Shown here piece by piece: positions 37,977 to 46,864 of a stretch of DNA of 64,000 nt. The notes under the pieces were generated by a model. The model saw nothing but the letters and a program-made list of their open reading frames with translations, had not been told where the DNA came from and searched no databases. The translations under genes and the position numbers were made by a program. This DNA comes from Sphingomonas sp. PP-CE-1A-559 (GTDB lineage Bacteria; Pseudomonadota; Alphaproteobacteria; Sphingomonadales; Sphingomonadaceae): NCBI RefSeq assembly GCF_004340965.1, contig NZ_SLYA01000007.1, positions 1 to 64,000 on the forward strand. Reading direction: 5' to 3'. The first letter of the stretch is position 1; each line of letters starts with the position of its first letter.

Positions 37977-38020
37977 TGGTTGGGGGATCGGGATACCTTC
38001 CAACCTGTGGAATCGATAGA

Positions 38021-39283
38021 ATGACCGAAGCCGCCACCACCGCCCACGCCCTCCCCGTCGACGCCCCGGAGGTCGCCCCCGAACGCGATCTCATGTCGAA
38101 ATTCGACGCGCTGATCGCCGAACGCGAGGCGCTGATCGCCAGTGGCGTGCGCAATCCGTTCGCGATCGTGATGGACGAGGTGAAGGGCCCGACTCAGGCG
38201 GTGATCCGCGGCAAGGACACGATCCTGCTCGGCACGTACAATTACATGGGCATGACATTCGACCCCGACGTGATCCAGGCGGGCAAGAATGCGCTCGATG
38301 CGTTCGGGTCGGGCACCAACGGCAGCCGGATGCTCAACGGCACGTTCCACGACCATATCGACGTCGAGCAGGCCCTGCGCGAGTTCTACGACATGACCGG
38401 CGCGATCGTGTTCTCGACCGGGTACATGGCCAATCTCGGGATCATCTCGACGCTCGCCGGCAAGGGCGAATACGTCATCCTCGACGCCGACAGCCACGCG
38501 TCGATCTACGACGGCTGCAAGCAGGGCAATGCGGAGATCGTCCGTTTTCGCCACAACGACGTGAACGATCTTGACAAGCGGCTCGGCCGCCTGCCGAAGG
38601 AGGCCGGCAAGCTGGTCGTGCTCGAGGGCGTCTATTCGATGCTCGGCGACATCGCGCCGCTGAAGGAGATGGTCGCGGTCGCCAAGAAGCATGGCTGCAT
38701 GGTGCTGGTCGACGAGGCGCATTCGATGGGCTTTTTCGGCCCCAACGGGCGCGGCGTGTACGAGGAGATGGGGCTGACCGACGAGGTCGATTTCGTCGTC
38801 GGCACGTTCTCGAAGTCGGTCGGCACGGTCGGCGGGTTCGTCGTGTCGAACCATCCGAAGTTCGAGATGGTGCGCTTCGCCTGCCGCCCGTACATCTTCA
38901 CCGCATCGCTCCCCCCCTCGGTGGTCGCGACCGCCGCGACCTCGATCCGCAAGCTGATGACCGCGCACGACAAGCGCGCGCAGCTCTGGAAGAACGCGCG
39001 TCGGCTGCACGGCGGGCTGAAGGCGATGGGGTTCAAGCTCGGCACCGAGACGTCCGACTCGGCGATCATCGCGGTGATCCTGACCGACCAGGAACAGGCG
39101 ATCGCGATCTGGCAGTCGCTGCTCGAGGGTGGTCTCTACGTCAACATGGCGCGCCCGCCCGCGACTCCTGCAGGGACGTTCTTGCTGCGGTGCTCGCTGT
39201 GCGCTGAACATACCGACGAGCAGATCACGACGATCCTTGGGATGTTCGAGACCGCTGGCCGCGCCGTCGGCGTGATCGGCTGA
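38021..39283 (+). CDS. spt: Serine palmitoyltransferase
   Basis: A 420-residue soluble PLP enzyme of the alpha-oxoamine synthase family that condenses serine with a C16 acyl thioester to 3-ketosphinganine, the committed step of sphingolipid synthesis. GTFSKSVGTVGG carries the PLP Lys at residue 265; H159 (ADSHA), D231 and H234 (DEAHSMG) match the known Sphingomonas paucimobilis enzyme in number. The start MTEAATTAHALP at 38021 gives the family length; the open frame upstream lies in the repeat. It is followed by a strong hairpin. Confidence 0.97.
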   Translation: MTEAATTAHALPVDAPEVAPERDLMSKFDALIAEREALIASGVRNPFAIVMDEVKGPTQAVIRGKDTILLGTYNYMGMTFDPDVIQAGKNALDAFGSGTNGSRMLNGTFHDHIDVEQALREFYDMTGAIVFSTGYMANLGIISTLAGKGEYVILDADSHASIYDGCKQGNAEIVRFRHNDVNDLDKRLGRLPKEAGKLVVLEGVYSMLGDIAPLKEMVAVAKKHGCMVLVDEAHSMGFFGPNGRGVYEEMGLTDEVDFVVGTFSKSVGTVGGFVVSNHPKFEMVRFACRPYIFTASLPPSVVATAATSIRKLMTAHDKRAQLWKNARRLHGGLKAMGFKLGTETSDSAIIAVILTDQEQAIAIWQSLLEGGLYVNMARPPATPAGTFLLRCSLCAEHTDEQITTILGMFETAGRAVGVIG

Positions 39284-39285
39284 CG

Positions 39286-39314
39286 GTTTCCTCCTCCCGC
39301 GGGGAGGAGGAAAC
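39286..39314 (+). terminator. Strong hairpin directly after spt
   Basis: GTTTCCTCCTCCC (39286-39298) pairs perfectly with GGGAGGAGGAAAC (39302-39314) over 13 bp with a three-base loop, two bases after the spt stop. No T-run follows, so it may protect the transcript end or act with Rho. Confidence 0.5.
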
Positions 39315-39379
39315 ATCCGTGAAATGTTCGATCGGTACCGGCATTCCAGGTCATTGCGTGTGGGCAACGACGCGTTAGG

Positions 39380-41347
39380 ATGCCGGCCGTGACGCAAGAC
39401 GAGGTCGAGACTGCGGCCCAGGGGGGCGGGGCGAGGTGGCGCATAGCCATGCTGGTCGTGATGGGCCTGCTCGGTGCGGCGGTGCTGGTCGCGCTGATCG
39501 TGACGCTCGGCCACGCCAATCGCCAGCGCGATCGCGCGCTCGAACTACAGGCGCACAGCTATGACGTGATGATCCTCGCGCGCACGCTGTCGGGGACGAT
39601 CGCGCGATCGGAGGCGTCGCTGGGGCGCTACGTCATCAGTGGCGACAAGCAGCTCGGGCAACTGTATTTCGACGAATGGCTGCTCGCGGGGACGCAGATC
39701 GACCGGCTCGACCAGATCACCAACGACAATCCCGAGCAGCAGCCGCGAGTCGATCGCCTGCGTGCCGCCTATGACGCGCGCGGGCGGGAGTTGTCGCTGA
39801 CGGCGCTCAACACGCGCTACGGCAAGAACGGCCAGGCGCTCGCACGCTATTACCAGGGGCGAAAGGCGCCGACGCTCATCGAGATCAACACGACGCTCGA
39901 CACGCTGATCGCACGCGAGCGCGCGTTGTTGGACGACCGAACGGCGGCGGCCTTGGGATCGGTCGAGCGGTCGAGCTGGGTCGCAGGGGTGCTGGCGATA
40001 TTCGGCGTGCTGATCGTGCTGGGCGCGATCCTGCTGGGCTGGTTCACGATCCGCGCGGTCGGCGAGCGGGCGACTGCGCTTGCCGATGCCGAGCTGGAGC
40101 GCGAGCGCGCGGACGAGCTGACCACCGCGGTCGCTGCCGCCACCGCCGAACTGCGCGTGCAGGAGGCCAAGCTGCGCCAGATCCAGAAGATGGAGGCGGT
40201 CGGGCAGCTGACCGGCGGGATCGCGCACGACTTCAACAACATGCTGGCGGTGGTGCTGGGCGGTCTGGAACTGGCGCGGCGCAATCTCGGGAGCGATGAT
40301 CCGGCCAGCGTCCGTCGCCATATCGACAGCGCGACCGAGGGCGCAAACCGCGCGGCGGCGCTGACCCGCCGGCTGCTCGCCTTCAGTCGCGAGGATTCGC
40401 TGAAGGCGGAGACGATCGACGCCGCCGCGCTGGTCGCCGGCATGTCGGACCTGCTCGACCGCACGCTGGGGGACGCGATCACCGTCATCGTGCGCGACGA
40501 TGCGGCGGGCGGGTGCGTCCGCGCAGACCGCGTCCAGCTGGAGAACGCGGTGCTGAACCTGGCGGTCAACGCGCGCGACGCGATGAACGGTCGCGGCACG
40601 CTGACTGTCGCGACCGGCACGACGACGCTAGCGGCGGAGCAGGTCGGGCGGTGCGCGGCGGGCGATTACGTCACGATCATGGTCGGCGACGATGGCTGCG
40701 GGATGGCGCCCGACATCGCCGAGCGCGTGTTCGAGCCGTTCTTCACCACTAAGGAGGTCGGCAAGGGCACCGGGCTCGGGCTCAGCCAGATCTTCGCGCT
40801 GGTCCAGCAGTTGCACGGCGAAGTCGGCATCGTTTCCGCACCGGGCGAAGGGACGACCGTCACGCTCTATTTTCCGCGCGCCGCCGAGCTGGTCGCGACG
40901 CCCCTGCCGACCGTCCCGATCGCGATGGTCGAGCCGATCGCACCGACGATGCCCGAGACGTTGCAGATTCTGGTGGTCGAGGACGATCCGCGCGTGCTGG
41001 CCGCGACGACCGGCGCGCTGGAGGAGATCGGGCATCACCCGATCGCGTGCGACGATCCGCTTGCCGCCCCTGCGCTGCTGGCGGCGAACCCGGGGATCGG
41101 GTTGATCATTTCCGACGTGCTGATGCCGCGCCAGACCGGGCCGGAGATGATCGCCGCGCTCTCGCCGCTCTATCCGCACGTCGCGGTGCTGTTCGTCACG
41201 GGGTTTGCCGGCGAAGTGAACGTCGCGCAGTTCGGTGGGCACGAGGTGCTGCGTAAACCCTTCACGCTCAACGGGCTGGAACGCGCGGTCATGACGGCGA
41301 TGGCCGCTGAGCGCCGCCAGACGAACCACCCGATCGCCGCGGAATGA
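39380..41347 (+). CDS. Hybrid sensor histidine kinase with CHASE3-like domain
   Basis: A 655-residue inner-membrane kinase. A helix near residues 21-45 and another near 198-225 flank a periplasmic helical domain of about 150 residues (RTLSGTIARSEASLGRYVIS) that resembles CHASE3. A cytoplasmic coiled coil leads to the dimerisation box GGIAHDFNNMLAVVLGG with the phosphorylated His, then the ATPase domain (NLAVNARDAM; GDDGCGMAP; GKGTGLGLS). A C-terminal receiver domain (about 530-645) has acidic VEDDP, the phospho-acceptor in IISDVLMP and Lys in VLRKPF. No dedicated regulator is adjacent. Confidence 0.92.
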   Translation: MPAVTQDEVETAAQGGGARWRIAMLVVMGLLGAAVLVALIVTLGHANRQRDRALELQAHSYDVMILARTLSGTIARSEASLGRYVISGDKQLGQLYFDEWLLAGTQIDRLDQITNDNPEQQPRVDRLRAAYDARGRELSLTALNTRYGKNGQALARYYQGRKAPTLIEINTTLDTLIARERALLDDRTAAALGSVERSSWVAGVLAIFGVLIVLGAILLGWFTIRAVGERATALADAELERERADELTTAVAAATAELRVQEAKLRQIQKMEAVGQLTGGIAHDFNNMLAVVLGGLELARRNLGSDDPASVRRHIDSATEGANRAAALTRRLLAFSREDSLKAETIDAAALVAGMSDLLDRTLGDAITVIVRDDAAGGCVRADRVQLENAVLNLAVNARDAMNGRGTLTVATGTTTLAAEQVGRCAAGDYVTIMVGDDGCGMAPDIAERVFEPFFTTKEVGKGTGLGLSQIFALVQQLHGEVGIVSAPGEGTTVTLYFPRAAELVATPLPTVPIAMVEPIAPTMPETLQILVVEDDPRVLAATTGALEEIGHHPIACDDPLAAPALLAANPGIGLIISDVLMPRQTGPEMIAALSPLYPHVAVLFVTGFAGEVNVAQFGGHEVLRKPFTLNGLERAVMTAMAAERRQTNHPIAAE

Positions 41348-41436
41348 TCGTTCACTGATGCGTTGCGATTGAGGATGACGCCTAGCGCGTGCGCCCCTAT
41401 ACCCGCGCGACCCAGCATACCGAGCCCAACCCGCGC

Positions 41437-42630
41437 ATGAAATCCATCGACCGCTACATGGCCCGGCTGATCGCGGTGCCGCTCTTTTCGACGCTGCTGA
41501 TCGCCGTCATGCTGTTCGTGCTCGATCGCATGCTCGGGCTGTTCAATTTCGTGGCGACGCAAGGCGGGCCGATCAGCGTCGTGTGGCGAATGCTCGCCAA
41601 CCTGCTGCCCGAATATCTGGGGCTCGGCATTCCCATCGGGCTGATGCTCGGCATCCTGCTCGCGTTCCGCCGGCTGTCGACCTCCTCCGAGCTGGACGTG
41701 CTGCGCGGCGTCGGGATGAGCTACAATCGGCTGCTGCGCGTGCCGTATATGTACACGATCGCGCTGGCGCTGCTGAACCTCGCGATCGTCGGCTATGTCC
41801 AGCCGATCGCGCGCTATTATTACGAAGGCCTGCGGTTCGAGTTGCGCACGGGTGCGCTCGGCGCGTCGATCAAGGTCGGCGAGTTCACCAATCTCGGCAG
41901 CAAGATGACGCTGCGGATCGAGGAGAGCAAGGACAAGGGCCGCGAACTGTCGGGCATCTTCGTCCACGCGCAGAGCCCGAACGGCGACTGGCTGGGCGTG
42001 ACCGCGGAGAAGGGCAAGTTCCTCGCGACCGACGATCCCAACGTCATCATCTTCCGGCTCGCCAACGGCACGCTCGTCCACAACCGGCCCGAGTTCAAGA
42101 CGCCGCGCGTGCTGACCTTCACCAGCCACGACCTGCCGATCAACCTGCCCAAGTTCGAGAGCTTCCGCGTCCGAGGAGGCCGCAATCTCGAATACACGCT
42201 GCCCGAACTCGCCAAGCAGGGCCAGCGTGGCAAGACGCTGGAGCAACGCGATGGCAGCCGATCGGAGTTCCACTTCCGCCTGGCCGAAGTCGCGACGATG
42301 TTCCTGTTGCCACTGCTCGCGCTTGCGCTCGGGGTGCCGCCCAAGCGATCCTCGTCCGCGCTCGGCGTGTTCCTGTCGATCGTGATGATCGTCACCTATC
42401 ACAAGGTGAACCAATACGCGGCGGACGTCGGCGAACTCGGACGGATCGACCCGATCATCGCGCTGTGGGTGCCGTTCACGATCTTCGCAGGGCTGATCCT
42501 GTGGATGTACTACACGATCGCCTATGTCCCCGGCGGGCAACCGATCGGTGCGCTCGAACGTGTCTTCTCGAAGACGTTCAAGGCGATCACCAAGCGTATC
42601 CCGGGCTTCCGTAAGAGCAAGGCCGCATGA
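41437..42630 (+). CDS. lptF: LPS export permease LptF
   Basis: A 397-residue inner-membrane protein with three helices at each end and a periplasmic beta-jellyroll-like domain (about 120-290) between, the YjgP/YjgQ fold. It works with LptG and LptB to extract a glycolipid from the inner membrane. The ATG at 41437 (MKSIDRYMARLIAVPL) fits the family start; a GTG 16 codons upstream is less likely. It overlaps lptG by four bases (ATGA). Sphingomonads are described as lacking lipopolysaccharide, so the exported glycolipid may be a glycosphingolipid; this is inference. Confidence 0.92.
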   Translation: MKSIDRYMARLIAVPLFSTLLIAVMLFVLDRMLGLFNFVATQGGPISVVWRMLANLLPEYLGLGIPIGLMLGILLAFRRLSTSSELDVLRGVGMSYNRLLRVPYMYTIALALLNLAIVGYVQPIARYYYEGLRFELRTGALGASIKVGEFTNLGSKMTLRIEESKDKGRELSGIFVHAQSPNGDWLGVTAEKGKFLATDDPNVIIFRLANGTLVHNRPEFKTPRVLTFTSHDLPINLPKFESFRVRGGRNLEYTLPELAKQGQRGKTLEQRDGSRSEFHFRLAEVATMFLLPLLALALGVPPKRSSSALGVFLSIVMIVTYHKVNQYAADVGELGRIDPIIALWVPFTIFAGLILWMYYTIAYVPGGQPIGALERVFSKTFKAITKRIPGFRKSKAA

Positions 42631-43724
42631 ACATCGTCAGCTTCTTCCCGTCGCGGACGGTCGCGATCTACATGGGACGGATGTTCCTGGTGCGGACGTT
42701 CGCGGTGCTCGCCGCGCTCGTGCTGGTGCTCCAGGCGCTCGACCTGCTGAGCAACTCCGGCGACATCCTCGCCTTTCCCGGCAATGGCGATGCGCAGGTC
42801 TGGCAGTATGTGTCGCTGCGCGCGCCGCAGATCGTCTCGCGGTTCCTGCCGTTCTCGGTCCTGCTCGGCACCATCCTGACGCTGATCACGATGAACCAGA
42901 ACAGCGAGATCGTCGCGCTGAAGGGCTCCGGCCTGTCCGCGCACCAGGTGCTGGCGCCGTTGCTGGTCGCGAGCCTGGGTGTCGCGGTGATCAGCTTCGT
43001 GTTCAACGACCGCGTGGTGGCGCGCGCGACGGCGACGCTGAACCAGTGGCAGAAGGTGAATTACGGCAAGCTGCCGATCGATCGCGGCGACCGCGCGAAC
43101 GTGTGGGTGCGCGACGGCGACGACCTGATCGAGGTCGCGCAGATCCGCGGGCGCGGCGATGCGACGCGGCTTGGCGGCATCACGCTGTACGATCGCACCG
43201 GCGGTAACCTCGTCGCGATCCTGCGGGCGGATCACGGCAGGCGCGTCGCGAACGGCTGGGAGGTAAGCCCTGCGACCCGGTTCGACGTGAAGAGCGGCAA
43301 CGTCCGCCCCTTGGGCGCCGTGGTGATCGCCAAGGACGTGCGGCCGGACCAGTTCACGCTGGCGAGCGTCGATGCGGACGGACTGTCGTTCGGCGCGTTG
43401 AAGGCGGCGATCGCGGACCTGTCCGACGCGGGGCGGCCGACCAAGGCGCTCGAAGGGTCGTTGTGGCACAAGCTGTCGGGGCCGCTGTCGTCGGTGCTGA
43501 TGCCGCTGCTGGGCGCGGTCGCGGCGTTCGGGATCGCGCGATCGGGCAAGCTGTTCGTGCGCGCCGTGATCGGCATGGGACTTGGTTTCGCATTCTTCGT
43601 TGCGGACAATTTTGCGCTCGCGATGGGCAATCTCGGCGCCTACCCGCCGTTCCTCGCCGCCTGGGCGCCGTTCCTGCTGTTCTTCTTCATTGGCGAGGCG
43701 GTGCTGATCCGGTCGGAGGAATAG
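42627..43724 (+). CDS. lptG: LPS export permease LptG
   Basis: A 365-residue partner of LptF with the same architecture: helices near residues 18-40, 65-85 and 105-125, a periplasmic domain, then three helices from about 270. [17 protein letters not shown] is the conserved cytoplasmic coupling region. It overlaps lptF by four bases and the pair is clearly co-translated. The ATPase LptB is not in the window. Confidence 0.92.
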   Translation: MNIVSFFPSRTVAIYMGRMFLVRTFAVLAALVLVLQALDLLSNSGDILAFPGNGDAQVWQYVSLRAPQIVSRFLPFSVLLGTILTLITMNQNSEIVALKGSGLSAHQVLAPLLVASLGVAVISFVFNDRVVARATATLNQWQKVNYGKLPIDRGDRANVWVRDGDDLIEVAQIRGRGDATRLGGITLYDRTGGNLVAILRADHGRRVANGWEVSPATRFDVKSGNVRPLGAVVIAKDVRPDQFTLASVDADGLSFGALKAAIADLSDAGRPTKALEGSLWHKLSGPLSSVLMPLLGAVAAFGIARSGKLFVRAVIGMGLGFAFFVADNFALAMGNLGAYPPFLAAWAPFLLFFFIGEAVLIRSEE

Positions 43725-43803
43725 GACGCCGCAGGTCGGTCACACCCTTTCACGCCACCGCCCCCGTCCCTATCTGCGGTTCCGAACAACCCTCGGAGCA
43801 AGC

Positions 43804-44220
43804 ATGAAATATCTCCACACGATGATCCGCGTGACCGACCCGGCGAAGACGATCGCGTTCTTCGAGACGCTGGGCCTGAAGGAGGTCCGCCGGATGGAGA
43901 ACGAGAAGGGGCGGTTCACGCTGATCTTCCTGTCGGTCCCCGGCGACGAGGGCGCAGAGGTCGAGCTGACGCACAATTGGGATCCCGAGGAGTATGGCGA
44001 AGGCCGCAATTTCGGTCACCTCGCCTACCGCGTCGACAATATCTACGACACCTGCCAGCGGCTGATGGATTCGGGCGTGACGATCAACCGGCCGCCGCGC
44101 GACGGTCACATGGCGTTCGTGCGGACGCCCGACAACATCTCGATCGAGCTGTTGCAGGCGGACGGCGCGCTCGATCCCGCCGAGCCGTGGGCGTCGATGC
44201 CCAACACCAGCAAGTGGTGA
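43804..44220 (+). CDS. gloA: Lactoylglutathione lyase (glyoxalase I)
   Basis: A 138-residue metal enzyme that isomerises the methylglyoxal-glutathione hemithioacetal. Metal ligands are visible by comparison with E. coli GloA: His5 ([10 protein letters not shown]), the Glu in EVELTHNW, the His in [10 protein letters not shown] and the Glu in ISIELLQ. Length is normal. It is eight bases upstream of gloB, making a complete methylglyoxal detoxification pair. Confidence 0.95.
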   Translation: MKYLHTMIRVTDPAKTIAFFETLGLKEVRRMENEKGRFTLIFLSVPGDEGAEVELTHNWDPEEYGEGRNFGHLAYRVDNIYDTCQRLMDSGVTINRPPRDGHMAFVRTPDNISIELLQADGALDPAEPWASMPNTSKW

Positions 44221-44227
44221 CACGCTG

Positions 44228-44953
44228 ATGCTTGATATTGTCCGCGTTCCGGTGCTGGCCGACAATTACGCCTGGCTGATCCACGACACCGTCTCAGGCG
44301 AGACGGTGGTGGTCGATCCGGGTGAGGCGGGGCCGGTGATCGCCGCCGCGAAGAAGCGCGATTGGCGGATCGATCGGGTGTGGACGACGCACTGGCATCC
44401 CGATCATACCGGCGGCAATGCCGAGATGAAGGCGTATGGTGCGACCGTCGTCGGGCCGGCGGTGGAGGCGGACAAGATCCCGACGCTCGACGAGCAGGTC
44501 GGCGAAGGCGATGTCGTCCGTCTTGGTGCACATGAGGCGACCGTGATGACGGTGCCGGGGCATACGCAGGGGCATATCGCGTTTCACTTTGCCGACGACG
44601 CGGCGATCTTCACCGGCGACACGCTGTTCGCGATGGGGTGTGGGCGACTGTTCGAAGGGACTCCCGCCGACATGTTCGCGAACATGCAGCGCTATGCGGT
44701 GCTGCCGGATGAGACCGAGGTGTTCTGCGGGCATGAATATACGCAGAGCAACGGGCGCTATGCGCTGGTTGCCGAGCCGGACAACGGCGACATCGTCGCG
44801 CGGATGGCCGAGGTCGATGCGGCGCGCGCGCAGGGGGAGCCTACCGTGCCGACGACGATCGGGCGCGAGCGGGCGACCAATCCGTTCCTGCGCGCGACTT
44901 CGCTCGAGCAGTTTGCGGGCTATCGTGCGGCCAAGGATGCGTTTCGCGGGTGA
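44228..44953 (+). CDS. gloB: Hydroxyacylglutathione hydrolase (glyoxalase II)
   Basis: A 241-residue metallo-beta-lactamase-fold enzyme that releases lactate and glutathione. THWHPDHTGG is the two-metal THxHxDH motif; VPGHTQGHIAF, FTGDTLFAMGCGR and CGHEYTQSN supply the remaining ligands and the glutathione site. Length is slightly short of the E. coli enzyme (251). It follows gloA closely. Confidence 0.95.
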   Translation: MLDIVRVPVLADNYAWLIHDTVSGETVVVDPGEAGPVIAAAKKRDWRIDRVWTTHWHPDHTGGNAEMKAYGATVVGPAVEADKIPTLDEQVGEGDVVRLGAHEATVMTVPGHTQGHIAFHFADDAAIFTGDTLFAMGCGRLFEGTPADMFANMQRYAVLPDETEVFCGHEYTQSNGRYALVAEPDNGDIVARMAEVDAARAQGEPTVPTTIGRERATNPFLRATSLEQFAGYRAAKDAFRG

Positions 44954-44992
44954 AGCGCGTATAAGGGCGATGGGATTTTGAGGAGCGTTGCG

Positions 44993-45409
44993 ATGCGTAT
45001 GCGGACCCTGCCACTCTTGATGCTGCCGGCGCTGATGCTGGGTGCGTGTACGCAGACCCAGGCGGAGGTTGAGCGAGCGCAGGTTCGTGAAGCAGGCGTG
45101 CAGGAGAAGCTGGCGAAGGAACTCGCCGGGCTAGTTCCGGGCAAGCCCGAGACGTGCATCAGCCAGTTTCCGCAAAAGCAGAGTTCGGGCTACGGCGCGA
45201 CGATCCTGTACCGGGTGAATAGCGGGCTGGTGTACCGCAGCGATACCGTCGGCGGATGCGAGGGGATCGCGCGCGGCGATATCCTCGTGACGCGGACGCC
45301 GACCGGGCAACTTTGCCGCGGCGACATTGCGCAGACGTTCGACCAGGCCTCGCGCTTCCCGACCGGGAGTTGCAGCTTCGGCGACTTCGTCCCGTATCGG
45401 AAGCCGTGA
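44993..45409 (+). CDS. Cys-rich lipoprotein, unknown (tandem paralogue 1)
   Basis: A 138-residue lipoprotein. The ATG at 44993 has AGGAG seven bases before it, and the signal peptide ends in the lipobox LMLGAC (+1 Cys). After a short helical segment comes a domain of about 90 residues with four cysteines in the patterns ETCI, GGCEG, GQLCRGD and GSCSFGDFVPY. The same pattern recurs in the next gene, whose ATG overlaps this stop (TGATG). I recognise no family. The pairing of cysteines suggests disulfides and a periplasmic site. Confidence 0.75.
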   Translation: MRMRTLPLLMLPALMLGACTQTQAEVERAQVREAGVQEKLAKELAGLVPGKPETCISQFPQKQSSGYGATILYRVNSGLVYRSDTVGGCEGIARGDILVTRTPTGQLCRGDIAQTFDQASRFPTGSCSFGDFVPYRKP

Positions 45410-45774
45410 TGCGCGGGGCGGTTCTCGCGGCGGTGGCGCTGCTGACGGTGGCGATGCTCGGCGCGGGCAAGTCCGACCCGTTGGCGGGTCGGGTTGCGGG
45501 GGCGCCGGTGCGGTGCATCGATCTTCAGCAGTTGAACGGGCCTGAGATCGTCGATTCGCAGACGATCCTGTATCGGCAGTCGGGCAAGCAAATCTGGAAG
45601 ACCGGGCCGGTTGGCGAATGTCCTTCGCTGCGGCCGCTCGATACGTTGATCGTCGATGTCTATGGCGGGCAATTGTGCCGGAACGATCGGTTTCGGACGG
45701 TGTCGGTGGGTATGTCGATCCCATCGGGGTATTGCCGGTTTCGGGATTTCACGCCGTATGACAAGGTGAAGTAG
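45409..45774 (+). CDS. Cys-rich exported protein, unknown (tandem paralogue 2)
   Basis: A 121-residue exported protein. The signal peptide resembles that of the preceding lipoprotein, but the position of the lipobox Cys is Gly (AMLGAG), so this copy should be released or otherwise anchored. The mature part keeps the four-Cys layout: VRCI, GECPS, GQLCRND and GYCRFRDFTPY, plus the shared TILYR segment. The two genes arose by tandem duplication and are translationally coupled. Function unknown; no enzymatic motif is visible. Confidence 0.75.
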   Translation: MRGAVLAAVALLTVAMLGAGKSDPLAGRVAGAPVRCIDLQQLNGPEIVDSQTILYRQSGKQIWKTGPVGECPSLRPLDTLIVDVYGGQLCRNDRFRTVSVGMSIPSGYCRFRDFTPYDKVK

Positions 45775-45817
45775 CGGGGTCGGCTTCATCTCGACGCGCA
45801 CCCTCCGAACTTGTCGC

Positions 45818-45924
45818 ACCACCCCGGCGGAGGCCGGGGCCCAATTGGGGGACGGTGCTGACTAAAGACGGCGCCCCGTTACATCGACCTTTCCAATTGG
45901 ACCCCGGCCTGCGTCGAGGTGGTA
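45818..45924. repeat. Palindromic repeat, family 2, inverted copy
   Basis: Arms CACCCCGGCGGAGGCCGGGG and ACCCCGGCCTGCGTCGAGGT; the right arm has decayed. On the minus strand the loop matches the copies at 25132 and 32441 (GGTCGATGTAACGGGGCG and TCCCCCAATTGGG). Confidence 0.85.
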
Positions 45925-45946
45925 GAAGTGGGGCGGAACGTCGCCC

Positions 45947-45986
45947 CCCTTCCGTCATCCTGACGAAAGTCAGGATGACGGAAGGG
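45947..45986. terminator. Perfect 18-bp hairpin with GAAA loop
   Basis: CCCTTCCGTCATCCTGAC (45947-45964) pairs perfectly with GTCAGGATGACGGAAGGG (45969-45986); the loop is GAAA on the + strand. It lies one base from the stop of the minus-strand crotonase gene. No T-run is present, so it is a transcript-end stabiliser or a young repeat rather than a classic terminator. Confidence 0.55.
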
Positions 45987-45987
45987 C

Positions 45988-46770
45988 TCAGTCCTCGAAC
46001 ACTGCAGCCCGCTTTTCCATGTTAGCCCGCACCTGTTCGACTTGGTTCGGCGTGCGGATGACCTTCAGCTGCTCTTCGGTTTCCGCGTGCAGCACCGCCA
46101 CCGCGTCCGCATCCGCCGCGAGGTTGTAGAGGCGCTTCGAGCCCTGGATCGCATGGGGGTTCCTCGCCGCGATCTCGCGCGCAAGCATCATCGCCTCGCC
46201 GAGCGGGTCTTCGGACAGGCGCGTGACGAAGCCGTGGCGCACTGCCTCCGCCCCGTCGAACTCGCGTGCGGTGTAGGTGAGTTCGCGGAGCACGTCGTCG
46301 CGAGCCAGCGTTCGCCACAGCGCGATGCCCGCCATGTCGGGAACCAGGCCCCAGTAGCTTTCGCGGATCGCGAAGCGGGCTTGGGGGTGGGCGATGCGGA
46401 TGTCGGCGCCGGACATGATCTGGAAGCCGCCGCCGAACGCGACGCCGTGGACCGCGGCGATCACCGGCATCGGCAAGGTGCGCCAGCCCCAGGCGACCTG
46501 CTGGACGAGGTTCGCCCCCTCCTCGGTCCGGTCGCCCAATGCCAACCCGGAACCACCGTTCGCCATCGAGGCCATGTCGAGGCCGGCGCAGAATGCCTTG
46601 CCCTCGCCTGAGAGGACGACGCAGCGGACGTCATGCATCCCCTTGAGCCGGTCGATCGCGGCGGCGATGCCTTCGAACATCGCCGGGTCGATCGCGTTCA
46701 TCTTGTCGGCGCGCGCAAGGCGGACGTCGGCGATGCCGTCCGTGACGGTGATGGTGACCCGGTCGTTCAT
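45988..46770 (-). CDS. Crotonase/enoyl-CoA hydratase family protein
   Basis: A 260-residue crotonase-fold enzyme acting on an acyl-CoA. The two oxyanion-hole segments are present: GEGKAFCAGLDMAS and VHGVAFGGGFQIMSGADIRIA. The second catalytic region reads ESYWGLVPDMAG, with Asp where classic hydratases have Glu, so the reaction may be isomerisation or hydration of an unusual substrate. The start MNDRVTITVTDG at 46770 is chosen over an in-frame codon 19 codons upstream. It is divergent from two thioesterase genes, suggesting a shared acyl-CoA theme. Confidence 0.88.
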   Translation of the reverse strand: MNDRVTITVTDGIADVRLARADKMNAIDPAMFEGIAAAIDRLKGMHDVRCVVLSGEGKAFCAGLDMASMANGGSGLALGDRTEEGANLVQQVAWGWRTLPMPVIAAVHGVAFGGGFQIMSGADIRIAHPQARFAIRESYWGLVPDMAGIALWRTLARDDVLRELTYTAREFDGAEAVRHGFVTRLSEDPLGEAMMLAREIAARNPHAIQGSKRLYNLAADADAVAVLHAETEEQLKVIRTPNQVEQVRANMEKRAAVFED

Positions 46771-46864
46771 TCTGGCGATCCTCTCGATCTTTGCGCGAAC
46801 GCTAACCGGCCCCGCCTCCTCCCGCAATGTTGCGCAGGCTCACACGGCGTGTAGAGGCTCGCGC

